DNA of 64,000 nucleotides, taken from contig NZ_CP025422.1 in NCBI RefSeq assembly GCF_002848265.1, positions 930,001-994,000 on the forward strand. The letters run 5' to 3'. The position numbers were made by a program, and so were the translations under genes. The notes beneath the pieces are model-generated. The model was not told the origin of the DNA. It did not search any database and saw only the letters and a list, made by a program, of their open reading frames with translations. Within the stretch, counting starts at the first letter, position 1. Every line of letters starts with the position of its first letter. Below are positions 10,174 to 17,870 of the stretch, one piece after another. The stretch comes from Zhihengliuella sp. ISTPL4. GTDB taxonomy: Bacteria; Actinomycetota; Actinomycetes; Actinomycetales; Microbacteriaceae.

Positions 10174-10896
10174 TCAGTCCTCCGCCGGCCAGTGCGTCGG
10201 CAGCGGCAACGCCGACGGATTGACGGCGGCGACGATCTCGGTGAGTACCCGCCGCGTCTGGGTCTCCCCCACCCAGAGGTGCTTGCCGCCGTCGACGGCG
10301 ATGAGCTGCGCGTGCGGGATCGTGGCGAACCGCTCCCGGGCTTCCGCCGGGCGCAGGTAGTCGTCGAGCTCGGGCACGAGGATGACGACTCGATGGTCAG
10401 TCCTCCCCCAGGCGGCGACCTCGTCCGCCGTCGCGCGATGCAGCGGCGGCGAAAGGAGGATGATGCCTTCGATGTCGTGGTCGGTACCGTACTTGAGGGC
10501 GAGTTCCGTCCCGAACGACCATCCGACGAGCCAGGGGCGCGGCAGCGCGCGTTCCCGGACGAAGTCCATGGCGGCCGCGACGTCGAACTGCTCCGCCGCG
10601 CCGCCGTCGAAAGCTCCCTCGCTGGTGCCGCGCGGCGACGTGGTGCCGCGGGTGTTGAACCGCAGCACGGCGAGGTCGGCCAGGGCGGGCAGACGGGCGG
10701 AGGCCTTCCGGATGATGTGCGAGTCCATGAAGCCACCGGCGGTCGGCAGCGGGTGCAGCGTGACCAGGGTCGCGAGTGGGGCCGCGGTCTCCGGAAGCGC
10801 CAGCTCACCGACGAGCGTCAGACCGTCGGCGGTGTGCAGCTCGATGTCTTCGCGGCGTGCCGGAAGCTCCAGCGGTCCGCGGATCTCCATGGTCAT
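10174..10896 (-). CDS. Alpha/beta hydrolase
   Basis: A 240-residue cytoplasmic serine hydrolase, probably an esterase-like enzyme with unknown substrate. It has the nucleophile elbow GWSFG, an acidic residue in VPELDDYLRP and a C-terminal His in DGGKHLWVG, in the order of a Ser-Asp-His triad. The oxyanion-side motif FNTRGTTSPRG resembles the KANL2/dienelactone-hydrolase-like group. The ATG at 10896 overlaps the stop of the upstream small gene by ATGA and has GGAGGA four bases before it. A second ATG two codons in has better spacing. Confidence 0.85.
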   Translation of the reverse strand: MTMEIRGPLELPARREDIELHTADGLTLVGELALPETAAPLATLVTLHPLPTAGGFMDSHIIRKASARLPALADLAVLRFNTRGTTSPRGTSEGAFDGGAAEQFDVAAAMDFVRERALPRPWLVGWSFGTELALKYGTDHDIEGIILLSPPLHRATADEVAAWGRTDHRVVILVPELDDYLRPAEARERFATIPHAQLIAVDGGKHLWVGETQTRRVLTEIVAAVNPSALPLPTHWPAED

Positions 10897-11180
10897 GCGA
10901 TCCTCCAACAGTGGTTGTGCCAGTGTCTCCGGTCTGCCAGAGCCGCGGCCTCGCCGAGGACGCCGTCGGCGCGCCAGGCGACGAGATGTGCGGTACCCGG
11001 TTCGACGGATCGTCCGCAGCCCGGGCAGACGTACGCCTTCTGCGCCTGAACCGCCGAGACGGGCTGGACCGTCCATTCCACGCCTCGACGGACCTCGGTA
11101 CGCTTCCAACCGGCGAGCAGACGGTCGAAGGAATCCTCGCCCTCAGGGCGCGCGGAAGGCCGTCGGCGTGAGCGGGGCAT
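10893..11180 (-). CDS. Small conserved protein with Cys/His metal-site motifs
   Basis: 95 residues: a basic N-terminus, then YVCPGCGRSVEPGTAHLVAW and a C-terminal RRHWHNHCW. The CPGC pair with the late His/Cys residues looks like a zinc ribbon. Similar small proteins are widespread in actinobacteria without a known role. GAGG lies seven bases before the ATG. The stop overlaps the hydrolase start by ATGA, so the two are almost certainly co-translated. Confidence 0.75.
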   Translation of the reverse strand: MPRSRRRPSARPEGEDSFDRLLAGWKRTEVRRGVEWTVQPVSAVQAQKAYVCPGCGRSVEPGTAHLVAWRADGVLGEAAALADRRHWHNHCWRIA

Positions 11181-11189
11181 CGTGCCGCC

Positions 11190-11915
11190 TCACCACCAGT
11201 GGTTGGTGACCCAGAAGTTGTACGCGCCCGCCCAGCTCCCGTAGCGCCCGGTGGCGTACCCGGTCGCCCAGCGCAGGTTGTCGACGGGGTTGTAGCCGTT
11301 GCCCGGCACCTTGCTGCAGGGCAACGCCTGGACGAGACCGCAGGCCCCGGACGAAGAGTTGGTGGCGTTCGGGTTCCACCCGCTCTCCCGCGACACGATG
11401 TAGTCGACATACTGCCAGTCGCCCTGGGCGATCCCGGCTGCCGCCATCCACTCCGCCGGAGCACCACCGCCGCTGTACGGAGGGAGTCCGCCTCCCCCAG
11501 TGGACCCGCCCTGCGACCCCTTGGACGACGACGTGGTCACCGGAGCCGGTGCGGGCTTCGGCTTGGGCTTGGGCTTGACGTAGACGTCGAAAGAGCCGCG
11601 CTCGACCGGTGTGATCGCCGCGCCCTCCACCGTGACCGTGAGGTTCTGCGTGTCCGCCAGGGCGACCGCGTAGACGGAGTCCGGGGCTTCCGTGGCGACC
11701 GGCTGTGCGAGGGCGACGCCGGTGGGCGCGACCATCGCGGCCGCGAATCCGACGACCGCGAGAGAGCTGAAGACGCCCGCGACACCGCGGCGTCGCGACC
11801 AGCGGCGGGTGCCGCGGGAGGCGGACGCGACCGTCGCTGCGGGTACCAGCGCGGCGTCGCTTCGTTCGGGAATCATGTCGTTTCGGGAGTTCACGATGGA
11901 GGACAGTTTACGCAT
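11190..11915 (-). CDS. Secreted lytic-transglycosylase-like cell-wall protein
   Basis: 241 residues. A long Arg-rich N-region leads into a signal helix (about 48-70, ending near GVALA); a G5/PG-binding-like stretch and a Lys-Pro/Ser-Gly linker (KPKPKPKPAP) follow, then a C-terminal domain with RESGWNPNATN and GACGLVQALPCSK. That end matches the aggregation-promoting-factor/SLT-like domain of actinobacterial resuscitation-type proteins, with Glu in RESGWN as the likely catalytic residue. It probably cleaves peptidoglycan outside the cell. The ATG at 11915 has AGGCAGG just upstream; a later Met at residue 14 would shorten the N-region. Confidence 0.8.
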   Translation of the reverse strand: MRKLSSIVNSRNDMIPERSDAALVPAATVASASRGTRRWSRRRGVAGVFSSLAVVGFAAAMVAPTGVALAQPVATEAPDSVYAVALADTQNLTVTVEGAAITPVERGSFDVYVKPKPKPKPAPAPVTTSSSKGSQGGSTGGGGLPPYSGGGAPAEWMAAAGIAQGDWQYVDYIVSRESGWNPNATNSSSGACGLVQALPCSKVPGNGYNPVDNLRWATGYATGRYGSWAGAYNFWVTNHWW

Positions 11916-11943
11916 ACCTGCCTGAAGAGGCCATCAGACAGGC

Positions 11944-12546
11944 TCAGCGGACGGCGAGGATGACCTCGATGGTGGCGTCGAGGAGGGCGTCGACCTGCTC
12001 CTCGCGATAGCCGCCGCGCTGCATCCGGAACGCCGCGGACCGCAGCTGCTCGGCGGACAGCGCATCGCCGTCACGCAGGTACCGGACGATGCGGGAGGTG
12101 ACGTGGTCGACCTCGTCGATGCGATAGCCGAAGGTGAGGAAGGCGGTGCGAGCGAACCGCTGGCGGCGCGGTCGCGCCAAGTGGTCCAGGATCACCTGCG
12201 CCTCGGCACGGGCCTGCTCGACCCACGCGCCCGCTCCGAGGGACCGGACAGCCCGTTCCCGCTCGCGCGCGGCGAACGCGTCCTCGACGCGGCCGAGGGC
12301 AGCGTCGACTTCCGCCACCGCGTAGCCCTCCTTGACCAACGGGAACGAAACAGTGCGCACGTCCTCGGCGGTGAGGTCGTCCGCGCCGCTCTCGAACGCC
12401 TGTCGCGCCGAGGCGAGGAATCCGTCCACCGCGGCGGGGTGGTACCCCTTCGTGCGTCCGCTCGTGAGGGAGAACGCCGGCGCGGCCGTGCGCCGCGCAG
12501 CGGCCTCCTGACGGTCGACGTTCATCACAGCACCAGCGTCGTTCAT
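11944..12546 (-). CDS. DivIVA-domain-like protein with two short repeats
   Basis: 200 residues. Two segments follow the DivIVA-repeat pattern, around KGYHPAAVDGFLASA / VKEGYAVAEVDAALGRVEDAF and FGYRIDEVDHVTSRIV / QRGGYREEQVDALLDATI. In actinobacteria such proteins may act at the pole or septum; no long coiled coil is seen, unlike Wag31. The start ATG at 12546 shares one base with the cdsA stop (TGATG). A second in-frame ATG at 12525 lies in a direct repeat of the same junction, so either may be used. Confidence 0.75.
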   Translation of the reverse strand: MNDAGAVMNVDRQEAAARRTAAPAFSLTSGRTKGYHPAAVDGFLASARQAFESGADDLTAEDVRTVSFPLVKEGYAVAEVDAALGRVEDAFAARERERAVRSLGAGAWVEQARAEAQVILDHLARPRRQRFARTAFLTFGYRIDEVDHVTSRIVRYLRDGDALSAEQLRSAAFRMQRGGYREEQVDALLDATIEVILAVR

Positions 12547-12556
12547 CACAGCACCA
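12519..12556. repeat. 17-bp direct repeat spanning the cdsA stop and the next start
   Basis: CGTTCATCACAGCACCA occurs at 12519-12535 and again at 12540-12556, 21 bp apart. On the minus strand the upstream copy holds the cdsA stop and first ATG of the DivIVA-like gene; the second copy holds an in-frame ATG seven codons later. Confidence 0.9.
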
Positions 12557-13691
12557 ACCAGGGAGAGAGGAGGAAGTACAGGCACAGGGCGGGGATGGTC
12601 GACAGCAGGATGCTGTCGAGGCGATCCAGGAGCCCGCCGTGCCCCGGCAGCCACGAACTCATGTCCTTGATGCCGAGGTCCCGCTTCAGCATGGACTCGC
12701 CGAGGTCCCCCAGCGTGGCGGACAGCAGGATCGCTGCTCCGAAGATCACACCACCCCACCAGGGAAGGTCGAGCAGGAACATCGCGAGGAGCACGCCGGC
12801 CGTGAGCGAAGCCACCACAGCACCGCCGAAGCCCTCCCAGGTCTTCTTCGGGCTGATGCGCGGTGCCATGGGGTGTCGCCCGAACGCGAGTCCCGCCGCG
12901 TACGCGCCCGTGTCCGCGGCCACGGCGATCGCGATGAAGCTGAGCACCCACCACTGGCCGCCCTCCTGCTCGAGCAGGATGAGGGCCACGCCGGCGAGGA
13001 AAGGCACGTACACCTGCACGAACCCGCCGATCACGGCGTCGGTGAGCACGTCCCCGTACGTGCGACCGTCCTTCGCCACCATCTGCGCGAGGAGCCGCCA
13101 CACGATGACGAACGCCACCGAGACGAACAGCATGACCCAGCTCAGCCAGGGCTCGGCGAAGTAGGCCGACAGGACGAGGAAGGTCGCCGCGATCAGCTGC
13201 GGGATCACGTCCACGCGTCGACCGGCGGCACGCAGCGCGCGCGACAGCTCGTAGACGCCGAGCAGGGCCGCAGCCAGCGCGAACGGCACGAACAGCGCCT
13301 TGATGAACAACAGCGAGCCGAGCAGCGCCGCACCGAACGCGAGGCCGATCAGGATCGCGAGGACGAGGTCCCGGCCCGTGCGCTGCTTGATGCGCTCATT
13401 CGCCTGGTCGAGCTGGTCTCGTGCGTGGGAGACGTGCGTGCCGAACTCGTCGCGCGCCTGGCGCCACTGCTCGCGGATCGCGTTGTGATCAGCGGTGTCC
13501 AGCCGATCCGGCGCGACGGAAGCCGCCGGCGGTGTCCCGGGGAGCGGCGGACGCGGCGGCACGAGGTCGGCGTCGAACGCCGGGAAGGCCCCGTCGGCGA
13601 GCGGGACGCCACCATCGTGACCGGCCTCCGGCCGCGCTTCCCGGCGGGTCACCGGTGCGCCCTCCTCGGTGCCTCGCGATTCGTCGGACAT
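12546..13691 (-). CDS. cdsA: Phosphatidate cytidylyltransferase CdsA
   Basis: Makes CDP-diacylglycerol from phosphatidate and CTP in the cytoplasmic membrane, the branch point for phospholipids. 381 residues: a hydrophilic Pro-rich N-terminal ~100, then about eight membrane helices. The C-terminal signature is intact: SMLKRDLGIKD followed by LPGHGGLLDRLDS, including the metal-binding Asp residues. The soluble N-terminal extension is longer than in E. coli, as usual in actinobacteria. It follows frr by 5 bp and is tightly linked to the DivIVA-like gene. Confidence 0.95.
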   Translation of the reverse strand: MSDESRGTEEGAPVTRREARPEAGHDGGVPLADGAFPAFDADLVPPRPPLPGTPPAASVAPDRLDTADHNAIREQWRQARDEFGTHVSHARDQLDQANERIKQRTGRDLVLAILIGLAFGAALLGSLLFIKALFVPFALAAALLGVYELSRALRAAGRRVDVIPQLIAATFLVLSAYFAEPWLSWVMLFVSVAFVIVWRLLAQMVAKDGRTYGDVLTDAVIGGFVQVYVPFLAGVALILLEQEGGQWWVLSFIAIAVAADTGAYAAGLAFGRHPMAPRISPKKTWEGFGGAVVASLTAGVLLAMFLLDLPWWGGVIFGAAILLSATLGDLGESMLKRDLGIKDMSSWLPGHGGLLDRLDSILLSTIPALCLYFLLSPWLVL

Positions 13692-13696
13692 GCGGG

Positions 13697-14251
13697 CTAC
13701 ACCTCGAGGAGTTCGGCCTCTTTGCGCTTCAGCGCGTCGTCGATGAGGTCGACGTGCTGACGGGTCAGCGCGTCGAGTTCCTTCTCACCGCGGGCGATCT
13801 CGTCTTCGCCGAGCTCGCTCTTGAGGCCGTCGAGCTCGTCCTTCGCCTTCCGGCGGATGCCGCGGACGTGGACCTTCGCGTCCTCCGCCTTCGACTTCAC
13901 GAGCTTCACGTACTCCTTGCGGCGCTCGGCCGTGAGCTCCGGCATCGTGACGCGCACGAGGTTGCCGTCGTTCGTGGGGTTCGCGCCGAGGTTCGGCATG
14001 TCACGGATGGCCTGCTCGATCGCCTTCAGCGCCGACTTGTCGTACGGCGTGATGATGAGCGTGCGTGCCTCCTGGTTCGCGAGCGAGGCGAGCTGGGCGA
14101 GGGGGGTCGGCGTGCCGTAGTAGTCGACCAGCACCTTCTGGAAGAGCTGCGGGTTCGCACGGCCCGTGCGCACCGTGGAGAAGTCCTCCTTGGCAGCCTC
14201 GACAGCGCGGGACATGCGAGTGGTGGTTTCAGCGAGGACATCCGCGATCAC
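13697..14251 (-). CDS. frr: Ribosome recycling factor
   Basis: With EF-G it splits post-termination ribosomes. The 184 residues match the family length (about 185). The N-terminal helix has [17 protein letters not shown], then the signature [10 protein letters not shown] and domain II with [14 protein letters not shown]; the C-terminal helix contains [11 protein letters not shown]. It sits in the conserved order tsf-pyrH-frr-cdsA and probably has its own promoter in the gap after pyrH. Confidence 0.97.
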   Translation of the reverse strand: MIADVLAETTTRMSRAVEAAKEDFSTVRTGRANPQLFQKVLVDYYGTPTPLAQLASLANQEARTLIITPYDKSALKAIEQAIRDMPNLGANPTNDGNLVRVTMPELTAERRKEYVKLVKSKAEDAKVHVRGIRRKAKDELDGLKSELGEDEIARGEKELDALTRQHVDLIDDALKRKEAELLEV

Positions 14252-14281
14252 GGTGGCTCCTATCGTCGGGGTGTTCTGGAA

Positions 14282-14287
14282 ATTCTA
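14282..14287 (-). promoter_or_regulatory. -10 box for frr
   Basis: TAGAAT on the minus strand, immediately after the hairpin at 14288-14305 and about 30 bases before the frr start. It suggests transcription is partly restarted between pyrH and frr. Confidence 0.45.
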
Positions 14288-14305
14288 TCGGGAGCGGGCT
14301 CCCGA
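14288..14305 (-). terminator. Stem-loop after pyrH
   Basis: A 7-bp stem TCGGGAG/CTCCCGA with a 4-nt loop lies 13 bases past the pyrH stop. The short AT-rich stretch after it doubles as a -10 box, so it may be an attenuator or simply a 3'-end stabiliser. Confidence 0.45.
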
Positions 14306-14318
14306 CCCGTGCAGGCGC

Positions 14319-15035
14319 TCAGGCGGTGACGAGCGTGCCGATCGGCTCGCCCAGGAGCGCACGGGTGACATTGCCCGCCGGCTCCATGCCGAAGACGCGC
14401 ATGTCCATGTTGTTGTCCATGCAGAGGCTGAACGCGGTCGAGTCCACGACCTTGAGACCCTGCTGCAGGGCGTCGCGGTAGGTCACCCGTTCGATGCGCT
14501 CCGCGTCGGCGTGCTTGTTGGGGTCGGCGGTGTAGATCGCGTCGACGCCGTTCTTGGCCACCAGGACCTCCTGCGCACCGATCTCCAGCGCACGCTGGGC
14601 TGCCACGGTGTCGGTGGAGAAGTACGGCAGTCCGGCGCCCGCGCCGAAGATCACGACGCGACCCTTCTCCATGTGCCGCTCCGCACGACGCGGGATGTAC
14701 GGCTCCGCGACCTGGGTCATCGAGATCGCCGACTGCACGCGGGTCGCAGCGCCGGCCTGCTCGAGGAAGTCCTGCAGCGCCAGCGCGTTCATGACGGTGC
14801 CGAGCATGCCCATGTAGTCGGCACGGCCGCGGTCCATCCCCCGCTGGCTGAGCTCGGCCCCGCGGAAGAAGTTGCCACCGCCGACCACGACCGCGACCTC
14901 GACCCGGTCGACCGCCGCGGCGATCTCCCTGGCCATCTGGCTGACCACGTCGGGGTTGACGCCGAGCTGACCGGCGCCGAACGCCTCTCCGGAGAGCTTC
15001 AGGAGGACGCGACGGCGTCCGGTGCGTTCAGTCAT
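14319..15035 (-). CDS. pyrH: UMP kinase
   Basis: Phosphorylates UMP to UDP in the cytoplasm and is hexameric and allosteric in bacteria. 238 residues with the amino-acid-kinase fold: [11 protein letters not shown] (phosphate loop), [11 protein letters not shown], the [16 protein letters not shown] signature and [11 protein letters not shown]. The ATG at 15035 is preferred over one nine codons upstream because GAGAGGA lies eight bases before it. It is separated from tsf by a perfect hairpin. Confidence 0.96.
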   Translation of the reverse strand: MTERTGRRRVLLKLSGEAFGAGQLGVNPDVVSQMAREIAAAVDRVEVAVVVGGGNFFRGAELSQRGMDRGRADYMGMLGTVMNALALQDFLEQAGAATRVQSAISMTQVAEPYIPRRAERHMEKGRVVIFGAGAGLPYFSTDTVAAQRALEIGAQEVLVAKNGVDAIYTADPNKHADAERIERVTYRDALQQGLKVVDSTAFSLCMDNNMDMRVFGMEPAGNVTRALLGEPIGTLVTA

Positions 15036-15084
15036 GGGGGAAGTCCTCTCGTCCCGATTCAAACTAGTGCCTTGTGGGCATGAA

Positions 15085-15118
15085 GAAGGGGTTCGGATCG
15101 TACGATCCGAACCCCTTC
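15085..15118. terminator. Perfect 34-bp palindrome between tsf and pyrH
   Basis: A fully symmetrical sequence (arm GAAGGGGTTCGGATC, centre GTAC) lies eight bases past the tsf stop. It folds into a 15-bp stem with a four-base loop; on the minus strand only TTC follows, with no real U-tract. It probably marks the 3' end of, or attenuates, the rpsB-tsf transcript ahead of pyrH. Confidence 0.7.
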
Positions 15119-15125
15119 GACAGTG

Positions 15126-15953
15126 CTACGCGCCGACCTTGAAGCGCGCGAAGTCGGTCACGGTGATACCGGCGTCCTTCGCGACCTGGGCGACGGAGAG
15201 CTTGTTGTCCTTCGCGTAGTCCTGCTCGAGCAGGGCGACCTGCTTGATGAACGCAGCGACACGGCCCTCGACGATCTTCGGCAGGGCGGCCTCGGGCTTG
15301 CCCTCGTTGCGGGAGATCTCGGTGACGATCTCGCGCTCCTTCTCGACCGCGTCCGCCGGAACGTCCTCGCGGGACAGGTACGACGGGTTCGCGAACGAGA
15401 TGTGCTGGGCGATGCTGCGCGCGGTCGCGGCGTCGTCACCCGTGTACGCGACGACGACACCGATCTGCGGCGGCAGGTCCTTGCTCGTGCGGTGCAGGTA
15501 GACCTCGACGCTGTCACCGGTGACGGTGCGCACGCGACGGAGCTCGACCTTCTCGCCGATGATGGCGGCCTCTTCCGAGATGAGCTGCTCGACGGTCTTG
15601 TCGCCCGCCGGAGCGGCCAGGGCGGCCTCGACCGAGTCGGCCTTCACGGCGGCGACGGCGTCGGCGACCTTGTCGGCCAGCGCGATGAAGCGCTCGTTCT
15701 TCGCGACGAAGTCGGTCTCGCAGGCGAGCTCGACGAGCGTCACGGCGCCGTCCTGCTCGCGAGCGACGACGAGGCCCTCGCTGGTCGAACGGTCGGCGCG
15801 CTTCGCGTTGCCCTTGGCACCCTTCAGGCGCAGGATCTCGGTGGCCTTCTCGACGTCGCCGTCAGCCTCCTCGAGCGCCTTCTTGGTGTCGACCATTCCC
15901 GTGCCGAGCTGCTCACGCAGCGCCTTGAGGTCGGCGATGGTGAAGTTGGCCAT
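15126..15953 (-). CDS. tsf: Elongation factor Ts
   Basis: Nucleotide exchange factor for EF-Tu. 275 residues: an N-terminal UBA-like domain with [19 protein letters not shown], then the core with [14 protein letters not shown] sequence (here [17 protein letters not shown]) and the coiled-coil and C-terminal modules. AAGGAG lies ten bases before the ATG. It is 41 bp downstream of rpsB and in the same transcription unit. Confidence 0.97.
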   Translation of the reverse strand: MANFTIADLKALREQLGTGMVDTKKALEEADGDVEKATEILRLKGAKGNAKRADRSTSEGLVVAREQDGAVTLVELACETDFVAKNERFIALADKVADAVAAVKADSVEAALAAPAGDKTVEQLISEEAAIIGEKVELRRVRTVTGDSVEVYLHRTSKDLPPQIGVVVAYTGDDAATARSIAQHISFANPSYLSREDVPADAVEKEREIVTEISRNEGKPEAALPKIVEGRVAAFIKQVALLEQDYAKDNKLSVAQVAKDAGITVTDFARFKVGA

Positions 15954-15994
15954 GTGTGGTGGCTCCTTGCTTCGTTATGTGGGTGTACGAGGGA

Positions 15995-16936
15995 TTACTT
16001 GGCGTCTGCGGCCTCGGCGGCGGCGACCTCGGCGGTCTCCTCACCGGAAGCAGCGGCGATCGCCTCGTCGTGTGCCTGGGCACCGGCCTCGTCGGCGGCG
16101 GTGGCGTCAGCGGCCGGGGTCTCGACGACAGCGGCCTCGTCGGCGGCGGTCGCGACCTCGGCAGCGTCAGCGGACTCCTGGACAGGAGCCTCGAGAAGCT
16201 CCTTCTCCCACTCGGCCAGCGGCTCGGCGTCGCCCGACTCCGGGTTGTGCTTCTGCTGCAGGCCCTCGGCGGCGGCGTCGGCGATGATGCGCGTCAGCAG
16301 CGAGACCGAACGGATCGCGTCGTCGTTGCCGGGGATCGGGTACTGGAAGTCGTCCGGGTCGGCGTTGGTGTCGAGGATGCCGATCACCGGGATGCCGAGC
16401 TTCTTGGCCTCGTCGATGGCGAGGTGCTCACGCTTGGCGTCGACGACCCAGAGGGCGGACGGCGTCTTGGTGAGGTTGCGGATACCGCCGAGCGACTTGT
16501 GGAGCTTGTCCAGCTCGCGCTTCTTGAGCAGCAGCTCCTTCTTCGTGAATCCGGAGGCGGCCGGGTTCTCGTAGTCGAGCTCCTCGAGCTCCTTCATGCG
16601 GGCGAGACGCTTCGCGATGGTGGAGAAGTTGGTGAGGAGGCCGCCGAGCCAGCGCTGGTTCACGTAGGGCTGGCCGACACGCGTGGCCTGCTCCGCCAGG
16701 ATCTCCTGCGCCTGCTTCTTGGTGCCGACGAAGAGGATCGTGCCGCCGTGCGCGACGGTCTCCTTGACGAAGTCGTAGGCCTTGTCGATGTAGCCGAGCG
16801 ACTGCTGGAGGTCGATGATGTGGATGCCGCTGCGCTCCGTGAGGATGAAGCGCTTCACCTTCGGGTTCCACCGACGGGTCTGGTGTCCGAAGTGCACGCC
16901 GCTGTCGAGCAGCTGGCGGATGGTGACCACAGCCAT
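15995..16936 (-). CDS. rpsB: 30S ribosomal protein S2
   Basis: 313 residues. The core to about residue 225 is typical, with [17 protein letters not shown] near the N-terminus and [20 protein letters not shown]. The last ~80 residues form a low-complexity Ala/Glu/Asp tail ([20 protein letters not shown]), common in actinobacterial S2 but not in E. coli (241 aa). GGAGAC precedes the ATG. It heads the rpsB-tsf unit and has a long leader with two stable hairpins. Confidence 0.97.
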   Translation of the reverse strand: MAVVTIRQLLDSGVHFGHQTRRWNPKVKRFILTERSGIHIIDLQQSLGYIDKAYDFVKETVAHGGTILFVGTKKQAQEILAEQATRVGQPYVNQRWLGGLLTNFSTIAKRLARMKELEELDYENPAASGFTKKELLLKKRELDKLHKSLGGIRNLTKTPSALWVVDAKREHLAIDEAKKLGIPVIGILDTNADPDDFQYPIPGNDDAIRSVSLLTRIIADAAAEGLQQKHNPESGDAEPLAEWEKELLEAPVQESADAAEVATAADEAAVVETPAADATAADEAGAQAHDEAIAAASGEETAEVAAAEAADAK

Positions 16937-17105
16937 GGTCGTCTCCTGATTCTGGCGCGGGGCGCCGTTGAGGTTGTCATGCCGACCGGACGGTCGGACA
17001 TCCTGGTGCCCGGCTCACGCCCACCCGTTCGGAAACGGGACCTGCGGGAGTGGATGCCACGACGGAGTCGCTCTGGGCACGCGTAGTCACCCCGAGATCG
17101 AGGTG
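16937..17105 (-). ncRNA. Probable 5' leader of rpsB
   Basis: A predicted minus-strand TSS near 17105 would give a leader of about 170 nt. It holds two 6-bp stem-loops with 4-nt loops: CCCGTT/AACGGG at 17024-17039 and CCGACC/GGTCGG at 16982-16997. rpsB mRNAs in other bacteria carry autoregulatory S2-binding leaders; whether this is one is inference. The remaining ~130 bp to the M23-like gene hold no other gene that I can see. Confidence 0.4.
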
Positions 17106-17112
17106 CTCGTCC

Positions 17113-17118
17113 AGCATA
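17113..17118 (-). promoter_or_regulatory. -10 box for rpsB
   Basis: TATGCT on the minus strand, preceded by TG, about 177 bases before the rpsB start. This is the best -10 match in the 304-bp gap; the -35 is not clear. Confidence 0.45.
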
Positions 17119-17240
17119 CAGGATCGATCCGCGTCGGCTCGTCCTCCCCAAGTGCGCGATGGCCGCCCTTCTCCCCCGGGTCCGCATTCCTCCTCCGGGG
17201 TGTCCGGCCCGCGCAGTCCCCCGCGGCGCACACTCGCCCC

Positions 17241-17846
17241 ATGGCTTCTCCGTCCCGTGCTCGTCACCGCGTCCGGTCGCTCCCGTCTCCCGTCGCCCGG
17301 CGCACGGTCCCGGCTGTGCTCGTCTGCGTGGTCCTGCTGGCCGGGGGCGCTCCGCTCACGGACCGCCCCTCTGCACAGGCCGCGACGGCGCCGAGCGCCG
17401 CGCCGCCCCTGCAGGACGGATTCTCTCCCGAGGGTGCATGGCGCTGGCCGGTCGACGGCGCGCGCCACGTGAGCGCGGCGTACCGCGCGCCCGCGCACGC
17501 GTATGGCCCGGGGCATCGGGGCATGGACGTCACCGCCGCCGTCGGAGCCCCGGTGCTCGCCCCGGCCGACGGGGTGGTCGCGTTCCAGGGCGTGGTGGTC
17601 GATCGCCCCGTGCTCACCATCCGACACGGCGATGGACTCGTGAGTACGTTCGAGCCGCTGGAGTCATCGCTTCGGCCGGGTGATCCGGTCCGCCGAGGCC
17701 AGGAGATCGGCCGCGTCTCCACGGGTGGTCACACTCCGCCCGGCGCGCTGCACGTCGGTGTGCGGCGTGATGGTGAGTACCTCAACCCGATGCTGCTGTT
17801 CGGCACCGTTCTGCGCGCGCGTCTCCTGCCCTGCTGCGGACCATGA
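17241..17846 (+). CDS. Secreted M23/LytM-like protein with an altered active site
   Basis: 201 residues. An Arg-rich N-region and hydrophobic helix (about 20-40) form a signal peptide or anchor, then a LytM domain. The first zinc ligand motif is present as HRGMD, but the second, normally HxH, reads ALHVG, so the first His of that pair is missing. Many actinobacterial relatives have CLHWG there. It may bind or regulate peptidoglycan hydrolysis rather than cleave. No Shine-Dalgarno is seen; CACACT lies six bases before the ATG, compatible with a leaderless start. Confidence 0.75.
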   Translation: MASPSRARHRVRSLPSPVARRTVPAVLVCVVLLAGGAPLTDRPSAQAATAPSAAPPLQDGFSPEGAWRWPVDGARHVSAAYRAPAHAYGPGHRGMDVTAAVGAPVLAPADGVVAFQGVVVDRPVLTIRHGDGLVSTFEPLESSLRPGDPVRRGQEIGRVSTGGHTPPGALHVGVRRDGEYLNPMLLFGTVLRARLLPCCGP

Positions 17847-17870
17847 CACGCGGCCGCAACGCTCAGCCGC

